From Prorocentrum cordatum (lineage: Eukaryota; Sar; Dinophyceae; Prorocentrales; Prorocentraceae), in NCBI GenBank assembly GCA_963575745.1, contig CAUYUJ010013947.1, positions 90,828 through 154,827 on the forward strand: DNA of 64,000 bases, read 5' to 3'. This document shows positions 11,165 through 22,750 of the stretch, piece by piece (position 1 is the stretch's first letter; each line of letters begins with the position of its first letter). The notes under the pieces are model-generated. The model made no database searches. It was given only the letters and a program-made list of their open reading frames with translations, and was not told the DNA's origin. The translations under genes and the position numbers were made by a program.

Positions 11165-12500
11165 CATCAGACATCGGATTCTAGATGGCCTTCTGATTCA
11201 GATGTGGCAGACCGGGCCACCGAACCAAGCAATGAGACCTCATAGCCTTTGTGATCTGTTGGTTGAGATATGGGGGAACCAGAAAACACAACAAGAGCAT
11301 CAGGCAATCTATGCCCGATCGCATGTTGGTTCACATGTGGGAGGCCCAGACATCCAGCGAAACAATGGGACATCCTAGCTCCACCGTCTGCTGGTCCAGC
11401 TCCAGGGGGACCGAGACACCGAACCACCAGAACATCAGACATGAGAGGCTCGATCGCCTGCTGGTCCAGGTGTGAAGCAGCTGGAACGCCGATCCAGCAG
11501 ATCAGACGTTGTGTCCTCGATCGTCCTTTCATCCAGGTCTTCGGGAACCGAGACACGGAACCATAATTTAGACATCAGAGGCCGGATCGGTTGTCAGTTC
11601 GAATTCGGCCGGGGATGTCGAAACACTGAGCCAGACAATCACAAATGGCCTCGATCGGCTGTTGGTTCACATCCGGGGGGAGCCGGGGCACCGAACCAGC
11701 AAACGAGGCATGAGAGGCCCGATCGCCTGTTGGTCCAGATTTGGTGAAAACCAAGCACCGCGCCGAACAATCGGGCATCATTGCTTCGATCGTCTCATGG
11801 GTTGCATCTAGGGTAGCCGAAACACCATACGCGAACAACAGACATCAGAGGCTTGATTGCATGGGTGATCAGATGTGGGGCAACTGAGACACCGAGTAGC
11901 ATCACGCATCATGGCCGCGATCCTGCGTTGGTTCGAATCCTTTAGAGCCGGGGCACCGAGTCGAGTCAGAAGTTTTGGCATCAACTGTCGGATCTATATT
12001 TCGTTTTTTCGGAATTGGGGGAAACGGGGTACCCAGCCAGCAAACACTACATCATAGTTTCGATTGTTTGTGAGGGGAACTGCTCGGTAAACAGAAACAC
12101 CGAACGAGAAAATCATACATCAGGGTCTCGATCGCCTGTTGGTCCAGATGTGCAGTAGCCGTTTCGCGGAACCAGCAAGATCAGACATCGTGGCCTTGGT
12201 TGTCAGTGCGTTCAAATCAGGGGGAGCCGAGACGCCGACCCAGGAATTCAGACATCCAAGGCTCGATCGCCTTTTGGTTCCAATCTGGGGAACCCAGGGC
12301 ACCGAACGAAACAAACCAGACAGCACGGCGTTGATCATCCTTGCGGTCCGATCTGGGGCAGCCGAGATACCGAACCATGTAAGCAGACAACACAGCCCTT
12401 CTCCGAGGAGGAGGAGGAGGAACCATAGATCTGGGGGGGTCTGGGCGGGGCGGGGACACCGAGCCGGACATCAAACAGCAGACCTGTGCGGTGGGATCTC
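11165..12500 (+). repeat. Degenerate satellite H, about 68-bp unit
   Basis: Nearly 20 diverged units containing GAGACACCGAACCAGC, CAGACATCAGAGGC and TCGATCGCCTGTTGGTCCAG. Measured unit starts (for example 11648, 11717, 11783, 11850; 12125, 12192, 12260, 12330) are 62-70 bp apart. No coding function is visible. Confidence 0.85.
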
Positions 12501-12796
12501 GGGAAGCCGAAGGACCGTGCCAAACGGTCGGACATCCCAATGAAAGTGTTGGAACACCTCGGTCTCGATTTTGCCAGGTCCGGGAGTCCTGGAGGGAAAA
12601 GCGTGAGAGCAGTCTCCACCACAAATTCTCTGCTTGTGCCTCCCTTCCCCCCCCCTGCCGCCCCCGTCCTTCCTCGTCCACCGCCTGCCCTCTCGCCTCG
12701 CCTTCCTCGTCTGCCCTCTCTCCTCCCGTTGTCCTTCCTCCCTCTTTTTGCCGACCTCCTCCCTGCTCATCCCTTCGTCTCCGTCCTACCAACAGG
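12501..12796. other. Pyrimidine-rich leader before LINE L1
   Basis: 12640-12795 is rich in CCT/CTT. An open frame from 12634 runs through it into L1, but those first ~50 residues are compositional and probably not part of the protein. The tract pairs in character with the TCC tract at the 3' end of L1. Confidence 0.6.
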
Positions 12797-15700
12797 TCAC
12801 GAGCTGTGGCACGAATACTTCAATCGTGATCGGAGGTGACCTCAATGACGGCCTAGGACAGACCCCCAAGGGTGAACCAAGGCACAGCTGGGCGGTCGGC
12901 CCTGGAGGGGCCCCGGAGCGCCTACCTGGAGGCGCGGGCCAACGCGTCCGCGAGCTGGCCGAACGACATCACCTATTTGCAGTGGGCACACAAGATAAAT
13001 GGCGACCTACCTACTTCACGGAAACCCATGCCTCTCTGATCGACTACATACTGATCCCACAGGAGTGGCGTGAACGGACTACAACGATGGGACCACTCAG
13101 CCGTATGGGACGACGACTCCAGGTCATACGCAGTCGCGGACTCCGAGATCACATGCCCACCCACGTCACAGTGGCCATGAATCATCGGCACTACTACTCG
13201 AAAATCAGACAACGACCCAGGTGGAACCGACAGGCTCTGGTAGAAGGGGTGCGCCGAAATGTGGGTAGGACCGACTTTGTTAGGGAGGTGGAGGAGGAGG
13301 TAGCCAGGAGAGAGGAGGAGCTGGACGAGATCAGGAGGCAGGGAGATAGCAACGACACCATTGGAGCCCTCTCTGAGATTGTCTGCAGATTGGCCGAGAA
13401 CCACTTCTGTAAGGATACTGCGCGGGACGACACGTATCACCGACTCCAGCAGGACCGCCAGGCACTCCTCACCAGGCGACGGGACCTTCGGGAGCTCCAG
13501 GGAGAGGGCACGGAACAACAGATGATCAATGTAGCATCCCGCCTCAAAGCCCTGACCAAGAAGTGTGCGAGGATGATGAGAGAGGCGCAGCAGAGGATAG
13601 GAGCAGAGAGGGTGGAGGAGCTGTGGGAAGCATGGAGGCGCAGGGATATAGCAGAGGTGGGACGTCTCAGTCGGTTACTCGCGGGTACACAGTTGGGACC
13701 ACGACGCCGCAACTACCGCAGTGTGAGGACGAGCATGCCGACCAGACAGGAGTGGGAGGAGTTCTGGAGATTGCCAGGAGGACAGGGAGGTATGGAGGCG
13801 GCACCCACTACGAGGGAGGAGATGCTTGAGGAGACGAGGAACACCACCTACCCCCTAGACTTTGCAGCCCTGAACGAGGCCATAGACGGCGCCAAGGACG
13901 ACATGAAACTTGTGGCACGCAAGTTGTATCGTTCGGGGCTCCGTAGGGCACACGCCCTGGGCTCGGCCCCAGCAGAGGCGTGGCGCATGTTGCTCACTAG
14001 ACCTCCTGAGGTCCAGGACAGAGCTGGCGCGGGCACGGAGAAGGGCGAGGTCTTTCCCAGGAATTTCAGAATCCAACTCGAACAAGCCTTCCGACAGATC
14101 CGTGTCCAAAAGAAGACCCCAGTTAGTTGGCACATCAGTGAGGCCACAGCTGTCAGAAAAAACGGGAAGCTCGGACCCCAAGGCAAGAGAGTCTACCACG
14201 TCCTGGACCCCTTAGGCAAATGCTACTACGCCGCCCAACTAGAGAGAGGAGCAGGACGACCTTGCAGGGATGAGGACTACGGCTTTGTGAAGGGACGGAG
14301 ACGGGAGGGAGCAGTACTAGCCAGCTTGGTCACCCAGGACAGGCTCTCCAGGGCAGGGGCGTCCTACTCAGTAGTGATGAAGGACATGACGAACGCCTTT
14401 GCGAGTGGGCACTGGACGGGAATGGATGCTGCTACACAGACACTGCTACCACAGGAGTTGTGGGAGGTCGGGGAGCAGAGGTACAGACAGTGTGCGTTCA
14501 CAGTGCCATGCAGGGATCAGGAGGAGCCGACAATGATACGACCAGGATGTGGGGGCCTCATCGGAGATCCATTCATGGTTTACAATTTTGTTGCCCTGTT
14601 TGCCCCCCCCCCCCGTCGAGCAGTGGAAAATTGCATGTCTCGAGAACCTGCCAGAGGATCACCTGCTCATTGCACGCTGCCCGTTCTTCGAACAATCACA
14701 GTACTTAGGTCTCTTCAAATACGCGGATGATTTGCAGAAACTACTGGTCAGCACCTCGGATCAGGCTGCAGCGGACCTTTCCCAACAAGCCAGACTGGCT
14801 GATGACATGCTCGACGAGAGACTTCAGCAGTTCGGCCTGGCTCAGAACCGCGACAAACAAGAGAACCTTGTCAGACTGCAGGGTAGGGGCACGACGGCAC
14901 AGTACAGACAGTTTCGCACGTAACAACATGCACTTCCAGGACGCACGGTGCAGTCGGCTAGATACTTAGGACCACACATCAACACTGTGCACACGTACGG
15001 AGCGGAGCTGCCACAACGTATTCATGCTATGATGAGGGCATACAGGGAGATGGGAGGGTTCTGGTACAAAGCGGGGGTACCGTTCAAGTGGAAACGGGCG
15101 GTCCTGATCTGTAAGGTAGTCAATACTGGGCTCAACTGTATCGAGAGCTTCTTACCGACTAAGGCCGAGTATAGGACTCTTACGATGACGGTTGCGGGAC
15201 TAGCTCGGAGGGCCATGCGTGGCAAAGCCACCACCTACCAGCCCGACGTACGGTTCGGAGTCTCACGAATTATGAAGTCTTACGACACTGGCGAATCTTG
15301 CCACTACAAATGGAAGCAATCGTCAGACGCCTCACTTGGATCAGAAAAATGTTACTCAACCCCGTGGCGCACCAGCAAGTACTTACAGCAATTTTCGGAC
15401 AACTTGCTATGGAGCTGGACTCCGACGGTCTGCGACGACGGCACGCTCCATCCACGGTGTAATGCCTGGGCGCAAAGAATAATTAAGGACCTTGAGGAGG
15501 CGTGCCGCACGGACATGTTTGTAAGTAACTTAAATGACTTGGACATCCGACCCGGAAATTTCTTCGAGCCAGACTTCCAGGAGGCCCTCAGAGTCCTCGA
15601 CCCCAAGGAGCTCCGACAGGCGTTCAGGGCCCGTACCATCCCACCCCCAGGCCTCCCAAGCCCAGGAGCCAACGCAGCAGCAGCAGATGTAGCAGAGGAG

Positions 15701-17362
15701 GAGACGGTGCTAGCGGAAATTGCTCCATGGAAATGTGAGATAGTGGACCTGCCGCATACCACCTCCGAGCGTGGCGACACTGCGCCGACGACGGCGACTG
15801 CCGACTTGCAGGCGGGGCCAGTGGATCCAGCAGGGGGTGTTCAGGATGTGATGTCAGCCAACGACCCTCGACAGAACATGATTATCCCTGTGCGTGGTGC
15901 ATGCTTCAGTACACGTAAGGCGCTTATGTCACACATGCGTAACAAACGCAAACTGAGCAACGTGGCGCCCCTACTCACACCTACTAACGAGTGTGTGAAC
16001 TGTGGCATTGTGTTCGGAGAGCGTAGTACGGCGGCACGGCGCTTGATGAGGGGGCTCCTTACAGGACGCTGCCCGTCGGACAGAACTCGGACGATGCGAC
16101 CGATCGAGCCTTTCGCCCCGAAATGCCAATTGTGTGGATATGCAGATAACGACAAACAACGTCTCTACGAGCACCTCCGTAGCCATTTCCCCGGAGCAGT
16201 TCTTCAGCCAGCTGCTCCGACGGGCCCCTGCGCCCGCCCGACTGCGACCCAGGCCCGACCAGAGGGCTATGCCCGACGCGGCGCCAGCGGCTGGGGCAGC
16301 GGCGGCGGCCTCGACCAACGACTTCGAGATGGCACCAGCGTGGGCGGGCAAGCGTGCGCTCCAGGTGGACAGGGGCGCGACGCGTGCGGCCAAGGAGTCC
16401 AGGACCAAGGGCAAGGGCAGCGGCCGCGACAAGGACAACGAGCGCCTGGAGGAGATGGCGGTCATGACGGCCAAGCTCTCGCTCACCGTGGCCAAGGACG
16501 TGGAGGACATGAAGGCGGTGGTCTACGAGTGCTGGGAGCCCGACGCCGACAAGCCCATGGCGGCCATCTCGACGCAGGCGGGCAAGCAGTACAACGACGA
16601 CGTGCAGAAACTGAAAGAGCAGCACGCGAGCGACTCCAATGTCGACCGCGCAGCGCTGGGCCCGCCGCACCTCGTCGTCATCGCGGCGGTGATCAAGAAC
16701 ATAGCAGAGGTGGTCCCGCCAGACGACAAGGCCATCCTAGGAGAGTTATGGAAGAAGGTAGTGCGCCTGGAGGACCCAGAGATGCTGGGCACGTGCGTCA
16801 AACACTACCAGGCGAAGACGAACAAGCAGCCGAAGCAGAGCAAGGAGAAAGTGCGGCTGATCTTTTCCTTCGACTTGCACGTGCCCGACTTGCGGGCCGT
16901 ACGGGAGGTCCTGATCAAGGAGATCAAGAGGGAGGGGGGCCAGCGCAAGCTGGGGGGAGCACCCAGGGGCCCGCTGCATCGAGGCCTCACGAAGCTAGTC
17001 TACACGAAGAGCTGAGAGAAGAGGCACCGATCCTCGAGTTGGTGCCAGATGAGGAAGACACAGCGCCACGACGGTACATTAGACTAATGCCAGCAGTTTT
17101 GAACCGAGAGACACTCTCGGCCCCTCCAGTTTTTAGAGACAGCGCCCGCTATAGGGATCTGGTGGCAGCAGGTAGACTGCCGCCAAGACGTGAGCCCAGC
17201 CAGCCTGCTCCTGTCCTCCGTTCCAACTTCGACTCGACCCTTCTCACTCCTCGCCCAGACCCACCACGTCCGCAGAAGGGCAAGGGCAGGGGGCGTAAAG
17301 GAAAATTATCGGAGCCTAGACTACACTCAGGCGGCACATCTGTCGGAAGCGAGGCAATCTAA
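12797..17362 (+). pseudogene. LINE L1: APE endonuclease (C-terminal half)-reverse transcriptase-zinc finger
   Basis: The polyprotein of a non-LTR retrotransposon, which copies its own RNA at a nicked chromosomal target. It begins inside an APE-type endonuclease: GGDLN at 12832-12846, an SLIDYILIP motif, and RGLRDHMPTHV near 13133. A Glu/Arg-rich linker follows. The RT has motif A MKDMTNAF (catalytic Asp at 14383-14385), a GLIGDP motif B and motif C YADD at 14720-14731, then ARYLGPHI near 14955. A Cys/His zinc-finger region lies at about 15900-16190. The N-terminal half of the endonuclease is missing, so the copy is 5'-truncated. Two lesions break the frame: an indel at a 12-C run (14603-14614) and an in-frame TAA at 14921-14923. 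Everything else is open to 17362. The C-run indel could be a sequencing error. L2 is the same family (KDMTNAF, same layout). The family assignment rests on motifs read by eye. Confidence 0.85.
16134..17015 (+). CDS. Nested downstream ORF in LINE L1 (+1 frame of the RT ORF), 293 aa
   Basis: Starts inside the zinc-finger part of the RT ORF and lies wholly within it, one frame further on (+1). In this frame the protein has normal composition. It has an Ala/Pro-rich N-terminus, a basic KGKGSGRDKDNERLEEMA segment, a predicted helical middle, and a C-terminal patch with KEKVRLIFSFDLHVPDLRAV and KREGGQRKLGGAPRGPLHRG. In the RT frame the same bases give low-complexity Gly/Gln/Arg sequence, so this frame is the likelier coding one from about 16240. 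L2 has an ORF in the same place and the same relative frame. I recognise no domain. A nucleic-acid-binding role is a guess from its basic stretches. Expression would need +1 frameshifting, re-initiation or a separate message; the sequence does not say which. Confidence 0.65.
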   Translation: MDMQITTNNVSTSTSVAISPEQFFSQLLRRAPAPARLRPRPDQRAMPDAAPAAGAAAAASTNDFEMAPAWAGKRALQVDRGATRAAKESRTKGKGSGRDKDNERLEEMAVMTAKLSLTVAKDVEDMKAVVYECWEPDADKPMAAISTQAGKQYNDDVQKLKEQHASDSNVDRAALGPPHLVVIAAVIKNIAEVVPPDDKAILGELWKKVVRLEDPEMLGTCVKHYQAKTNKQPKQSKEKVRLIFSFDLHVPDLRAVREVLIKEIKREGGQRKLGGAPRGPLHRGLTKLVYTKS

Positions 17363-17368
17363 ATGTTT

Positions 17369-17842
17369 TGTCTACGCTGACTGCACGCGAACGCCTGGCG
17401 GGATATTTTGGCCAAGCCTCCGCTCGGAGGTAAACAGCAGAGCACTGTGTAGCACTTTCGACTCTCGAGTGCCCGCAGGCGGCCAGCCTGACCGAGTGCG
17501 GGTGTGGCCTGCCTGCAGGGCCAATGCGTATGTCTACGCTGTTTGCACGCGAACGCCTGGCGGGATATTTTGGCCAAGCCTCCGCTCGGAGGTAAACAGC
17601 AGAGCACTGTGTGGCAATTTCGACTCTCGAGTGCCCGCAGGCGGCCAGCCTGACCGAGTGCGGGAGTGGCCTGCTGCAGGGCCAATGCGTATTTTGTGAC
17701 GCTTGCGCACCTGTGCGAGTGATGGGGTTTCCCAGATAGACCCAGATGTCAGACTGATATAGTACACTCTGCGAGGTAGTGTAGCTGCAAGGTCGTGACG
17801 ACACGTTGGGTCCGATTCATCAGTCAGTCAGTCAGTCAGTCT
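17369..17842 (+). repeat. LINE L1 3' UTR: 162-bp tandem duplication and (GTCA)n tail
   Basis: Two near-identical 162-bp units start TCTACGCTG at 17371 and 17533. Each contains GCCTCCGCTCGGAGG, which can form a small hairpin. After a short unique part, (GTCA)n occupies about 17818-17840. Such short tandem tails are known at LINE 3' ends, so I take 17842 as the element end. A TCC-rich tract follows immediately. Confidence 0.6.
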
Positions 17843-18072
17843 CCCCGTCCTTCCCCCCCCTCCTCTTCCCCCTTCCCCTCCTGCCTCCCCGCCACCTGCC
17901 TCCTTTTCCTCCTCCTCCTCCTCCTCCTCCTCTTCCTCCTCCTCCTCCTCCTCATCCTCCTCCTCATCCTCCTCCCCCCTCCTCCTCCTCCTCCTTCCTC
18001 CTCCTCCTCCTCCTCCTCCTCCTCCTCCTCCTCCTCCTCCTCCTCCTCCTCCTCCTCCTCCTCCTCCTCCTA
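17843..18072. repeat. (TCC)n tract abutting L1 3' end
   Basis: Pyrimidine-rich sequence becoming pure CTC repeats by 17905-18072. Confidence 0.95.
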
Positions 18073-18479
18073 ACCCTCCTCATATTTCTTCTCCTAACCC
18101 TCGTGACCCTCCTGCTTCGTCCTCGCCCTGCTCCCCCTGGGCCGCTGCTCACGGCGACCGGTCCCAGGAGCGCGCCAGAGCGTTGCATTGGGACCCCTTT
18201 TCCGGGGGTCCGCACGCACCAGCTGTCCGAGCGGCATCCAGCCGCGGCGACGAGTGAAGCCCCTGACGAACCAACAACACACACACCATACCTTTAGGGG
18301 GGGTCGGAGAGGGCCATGGGTGCGTGTTGTCGGATGGGGGTCCCCGCTCGAACGGCAGCGTTCCCCAGGGTCCGACAACCCGCACCCATCCATACCCATA
18401 GCCAGTCCTCCTCCCAACGACCCCCCTATGGGTATGGGTGTGTGTTGTTCGTTCGTCAGCCCCCGAGAGCAACAGAGCC
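18073..18479. other. Unassigned GC-rich stretch
   Basis: No domain recognised. CCC(A/C)TATGGGTATGGGTGTGT and its near inverse (CACCCATCCATACCCATAG) lie within 60 bases, near 18380-18440. This could be a small hairpin. Confidence 0.45.
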
Positions 18480-18790
18480 TCGAGCATCGCACCACCTCAT
18501 GTTGGGGCCCAGAGGGCAAGCGTAGCAATCGGGTGTTCTCGAGTAGCCCACCCGCCCGTGGGCCCACTACGTGGTGCCTGGCTCACGCAGGACATCACCT
18601 CAGAGTGGGCCCCAGAAAGCTAGTGAAGGACTTGTTTTTTTCAACCTGTGTTCGGGTGATCCACCCGCCTGTGGGTGGATCCCTTGCGTGGTACAACGTG
18701 TTTGCTTCCTGCGGGAATGCACTTGTTTGGAATACCTCCGTCCTGTTCGGGCCCAGAGCGCGAGTGAACCAGTTTCTGCTTTGCAGCCAC
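18480..18790 (+). repeat. Degenerate satellite G, locus 2
   Basis: Units with GGGGCCCAGAGGGCAAGCG (18505), GGGCCCCAGAAAGCTAGTG (18609) and CGGGCCCAGAGCGCGAGTG (18748). Each has the GTTCGGGTGnnCCACCCGCC block and a GCGTGGTnC block seen at 10360-11110. Confidence 0.75.
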
Positions 18791-18851
18791 TTCTCCAGAG
18801 ACGCCCTCCCCCTCTCAGGACAGCGACCCGACACATCCCCCCCTCTTTCGT

Positions 18852-19025
18852 CAGCCAATTCGCCGACAGCTGACTCGCTGACATCCTCCCCTTTCGTCCG
18901 TCCCCGATCGTCTCGTCGCTTTCGGCTTCCCAGGGGTCCCTGGCCTGGCCCCCCCACCCAGTCGGCGCGACATTCGCCGACAGCGCAGTCGCCGATTCGC
19001 CGACAGCGCATTCGCTGACAGCCTC
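18852..19025 (+). repeat. Short repeat based on TCGCCGACAGC
   Basis: The word ATTCGCCGACAGC or a one-base variant occurs about six times. It is part of the same GC-rich intergenic stretch as 18790-19228, where no gene is seen. Confidence 0.65.
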
Positions 19026-19227
19026 AGAATTTCGTCCGCCCCCGATCTGGGCGGCACGGACAACAGAGTTGACGGCCGGTGTGTTTCAGCGCCTTTGGCC
19101 TTTGGAGGCCGTCGCCTGGCCCCCCCACTGGGGGCCGTGGGAGCTCGCGTCAAACTTCAGACTGGGCCTCGTCGTTTTCATGGTGGCCCCTGCCGGGCCT
19201 GCCCGAGTCCCCCGAAACCGAGTCTTA

Positions 19228-19408
19228 CAGTGGGGGCCCATGCCAAGAAACACCCCGCTTGCCTCCAGGGTGGCCTTGGTGTCTTGGGTTTCGATGGTTC
19301 TGCGACGGGACGCGTGACGCTCCCACACCAAAAATCGATGGACGTCTTGGGATCTCTGAGATAGGTTTCTTGTGGAAGGGTTCTTGTGGACTGGACTGGC
19401 CTCCACAG
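19228..19408 (+). repeat. Rpt-B dispersed element, copy 2
   Basis: GGGGGCCCATGCCAAGAAAC, CTTGCCTCCAGGGTGGCC, GTTTCGATGGTTCTGCGA, CCCACACCAAAAAT, GGACGTCTTGGG and TTTCTTGTGGAAGG occur in the order seen in the other copies. Confidence 0.8.
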
Positions 19409-19649
19409 TACATCTCCCCGACGGAGTCGGGGGGGGGGGAGCTGTGCTACCCGTCCCTCGCACGGGCGCGAGACGAACCGCGCCTTCGCGTGCTGTGCGG
19501 CCAGGGCCGCCAGGTTGCTGCGCGGGGGCACGCAGGTCACTTCGCGCATCGCGGGGCGCGGCGCGCGCAGTTAGGTGGATTTGGGGAGAGCCGCCAGATC
19601 CAGACCTCGCATGATGGGCACATTATCCCCCACCGCTACCATACATAGG

Positions 19650-19793
19650 ACGGGGGAGAGAGGAGGATAAGGAGGTCCTCCTCCTCCTCCCCCTCCTCAC
19701 GTAGGACGGGGGAGAGAGGAGGATGAGGAGGTTCTCCTCCTCCTTCTCCTCCCCCTCCTCCTCCTCCTCCTCCTCCTCCTCCTCCTCCTCCTC

Positions 19794-19824
<31 letters not shown>

Positions 19825-19825
19825 T
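19650..19825. repeat. (CTC)n tract with duplicated lead module
   Basis: The module TAGGACGGGGGAGAGAGGAG followed by GAT(A/G)(A/G)GGAGGT occurs twice (near 19647 and 19703). Each copy is followed by CTC repeats, the second ending in about 90 bp of pure CTC. Confidence 0.9.
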
Positions 19826-19959
19826 CGTCCCTCTCGTGTATATGGCTTTGGAGGGGAATCTGGGCCCATCAAGAAGTTATGTGGCTTAGGAGAACCGCTG
19901 GAGCCAGACCTCGCAAGTCGCGGCGGCCTTCCGAGGCCGCTCCCGGGCCCCGGGGCCGG

Positions 19960-20230
19960 CAGGATCGAGGGGCGAAGCGCCCTGGCTGGCCCACGGGCCC
20001 GCCAGAGACTGTTCTGAGAACTTCTTGAGGTGTTTCGCGCGAAGTTCTCAGAGCCGTTCTGGCCGAATCCGTCTTGTTTGAAGACATCGGACTTGTGTTC
20101 TGATCGCACTGTTTTTGTCATTCGAACATATGTGGGGTTCTACCAGGATTTCGTGGTAGGCCTACAGGAATGCAGGGACGGCCGGTCCCCGCTCAACAGA
20201 ACCTCAACAGTTTTAGATAGCCGGGGGGCG
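19960..20230 (+). repeat. Rpt-N dispersed element, copy 1
   Basis: Starts near GGGGCGAAGCGCCCTGGCTG and continues with TTCTGAGAAC words, TCTGTCTTGTTT-like and TGTTTTTGT words, TTTCGTGGTAGGnCTA(C/T)AGG and GGACGGCCGGTCCCCGCTCA. A matching copy lies at 31985-32225 inside intron 2 of the TIR gene. Confidence 0.7.
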
Positions 20231-21825
20231 TATTCGTTTTTTGGGTCGCCTTGGCAAGATACATGCGTGCAAGATGCACAGCGCATGCCAGTGCATTCCA
20301 GGGGCCAAATCGAGAGCGCTTGCAGGCCTCTGCTTTCTAAACCTGCTAAGAAGGCCCCTCCCCTAGGCTAGCTCTGGGAAGTTCAATGCCAACAGCAGGA
20401 ATGCCGCTTCCCGGGCCAGCACAAACCCTGTCACTGAGAGCCCTTCCATAGAACACACATAATGGATGGGCTTTCACATGTGTAGGTCTACCAGCGATAG
20501 ATCGCGGGTCATTATAAAGTGACGCTTGTATATGTACGCATGCGTCCGCAACTGATTATGAGACGCGCATGTGCCTTAACTGTTGACGCGTGACGTCGTC
20601 CAGCCTCGTTGCTCAGCTCACAAAGCAGGCGTGTGCTGCGTATGGCGCTAACATGTGATATGTGGTTGCACGAGCTGTAACTATTTGTAGTCATGGGGTG
20701 ACTTTGTCAATGCCATTCCCCAGAACTCGACGCTGACGCCTCCCCGACGGAGGTCTGGGTACTGTCTCGGCCTGGGTACCGTCTCTAGGCCCCGGGGCCG
20801 TTCAGGCACCTGTTTCCAGGGGAACGGGTGCGAGCGTTTTGGGAACACCGCATTGGACAAATCACGACGAAGAAGGTCCTCATCCATGGATTGTTGGGCT
20901 GTCTGGGTGTTCGTTGGCGCATCGTGTATCCACACCAGCTGGTTCATAAACGATGCCCAGGCAGAATACAGCCGTTACACGAATGCCCTCGAGCAGGCCG
21001 AGCATGACAATGACGAGAAAAAAACGAGGACGAGTAGGAAGTGGAACCGTATAAAGACTGCAAAGAGGACGACGTGGATGACAACGAGGGCAATATCGAA
21101 GACGATACGGACGAGCAACAGGCTATGACGATGATGACGAACGCGAAGACGAGGACGATGACGAGTAAAGCGAAGATAAGGAGAACGATGAGGATGATAA
21201 TGAGGAGGAGGGTGAGGACTAGGACGTTCTCGCTGGCGTGCTCCGCGCGTTAGGGGATAGGGGAGAAGGGTACAGCGCCGATCCAATAAATCCATGTGGA
21301 GCTCCGGAAGTTGAAGTTCTCGCCTTTCTGTGCTCTCCTTCTCCCCCCGCCGCTCCTGCTCTCTGGGGGCGCCGCCGCCAGGCAAGCCTCCTGCGTCTCC
21401 GTCGCTGCATGCTGCCGACAAGGCCAGCCTAGGGCTGCCAAGCGGCGACAGGGGATGGTCCCATGAGTAGGAGGGCCCAGTGCAGTCACAGAGGGCAGTG
21501 TGGGGATCCCTCTTTCCTCTCCCCTCCCCCCCTCCTCCCCCTCCACAACTGCTCCATCTGAATGATCTTTTCCTCGCGCATATTCTTTGTCATGCCCCGC
21601 CTATCCCACTCACCCGCCTGCGGGGGGGGGGGCCCAGCAGCCTCGACACCCATATCGACAGATCGTCGACACGGTGGGGGGTTACCCCCAGGGGCCCAGC
21701 GTGGGGATACGGAACACGGCTCCTTCGGATCTGGCTGGCCGGTGGGGTAGCGCCTCTTGCGCAGTAGCGGCTCGGCGTTCCTCGAGTGGCCCCCCCAGGA
21801 GCCGACGAGACAGCGGATCGGCACG
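20231..21825. other. Unassigned stretch, partly AT-richer
   Basis: 20500-20700 is relatively AT-rich. 21000-21235 is GA-rich with GACGA words. ORFs (for example + 20853-21128) are short and compositionally biased. No domain or repeat family recognised. Confidence 0.5.
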
Positions 21826-22016
21826 ACGGAGGAGCAGGAAGAGGAGAAGGAGGAGGCGAAGCGAAGGAGGAGGAGGGGGAGGAGGAGGAGAAGGAGGCGG
21901 AGAGGAGGCGGAGGAGGAGGAGGAGGAGGAGCAGGAGGAGGAGGCAGAGGGGGAGGGGGAGGAGGAGGAGGAGGAGAAACGGAGAAGGAGGAGGAGGAGG
22001 TGGACAAGAAGAAATA
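21826..22016. repeat. (GGA)n tract
   Basis: About 190 bp of AGG/GAG repeats with scattered interruptions. Confidence 0.95.
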
Positions 22017-22750
22017 AGCATCCTCGGGGCTCCGGCGGGGCACCCTGGCAAGCACTGGGCGGCCCCTCCGCAGGACTTCGCGGCGTGTCCGCACCCTGCT
22101 CTCGATGGACTCTTCCACGGAGGCTGCCTTGATAATCCCCTCGGCTGCGAAACTACGACATCGCAGGGTGTCGGCGAAGGAATGCCCCGGGGGGTTCGTC
22201 ACCCAGCAGCGCCTTGGGTGATGCTTCATGTATTTCATTCCAGGCCTTCTCGTGAGCACCGTCGTCGTCATTGAGATGTTTCATCGTCCTCGCGAAATCT
22301 TGCTCAGCAGCAGAACTTAGATGTTCCCTCAACCGCCACCCATCCTACATTTGCTTCACGCCGCGTTGACACAGCGCCACGCGAGCGCGGGCGATCAAGG
22401 GTGAATTCCTGCAGATGACTGAGCTCGGTCATTATTAAGCGATCTTCACCATCAAACCAGCGATTGTTCAAGATTGAACGATCCACGACGCGTCAGAGAA
22501 CCATCGCACCTGCCGTACGGAGCTGCTTAGAAGCACCCCCCGAGGACCCGATGCTGGGATCTATACAGATCTGCCGCCCGGGAAACCGAAACCGATGTGT
22601 CGGGGCCGCGTGGGGCAGCGAATGTGGGTCTTGCCGGGCCCTGGGAGGCCCAACGATGCCAATACCCAGCGTGTGGCGTTGTCGTTCTGGTTCTGGCCAC
22701 GAAAGGCCGCCGCCCGGGAAGCACCAGGGAGCGCCCGCCGCGCCGTCGGA
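22017..22750. other. Unassigned stretch before the RCC1-like array
   Basis: No gene supported. The last 100 bases may already include decayed RCC1-like sequence, because an open frame leads into it. Confidence 0.45.

Noticed and set aside
16240-17000. RT-frame translation of L1 beyond the zinc finger
   Set aside because: Low-complexity Gly/Gln/Arg sequence typical of the wrong frame; the nested +1 ORF fits better.
20853-21250. Small charged ORF with a hydrophobic start (91 aa)
   Set aside because: Lies in GA-rich sequence, with no conservation sign, splice context or domain.
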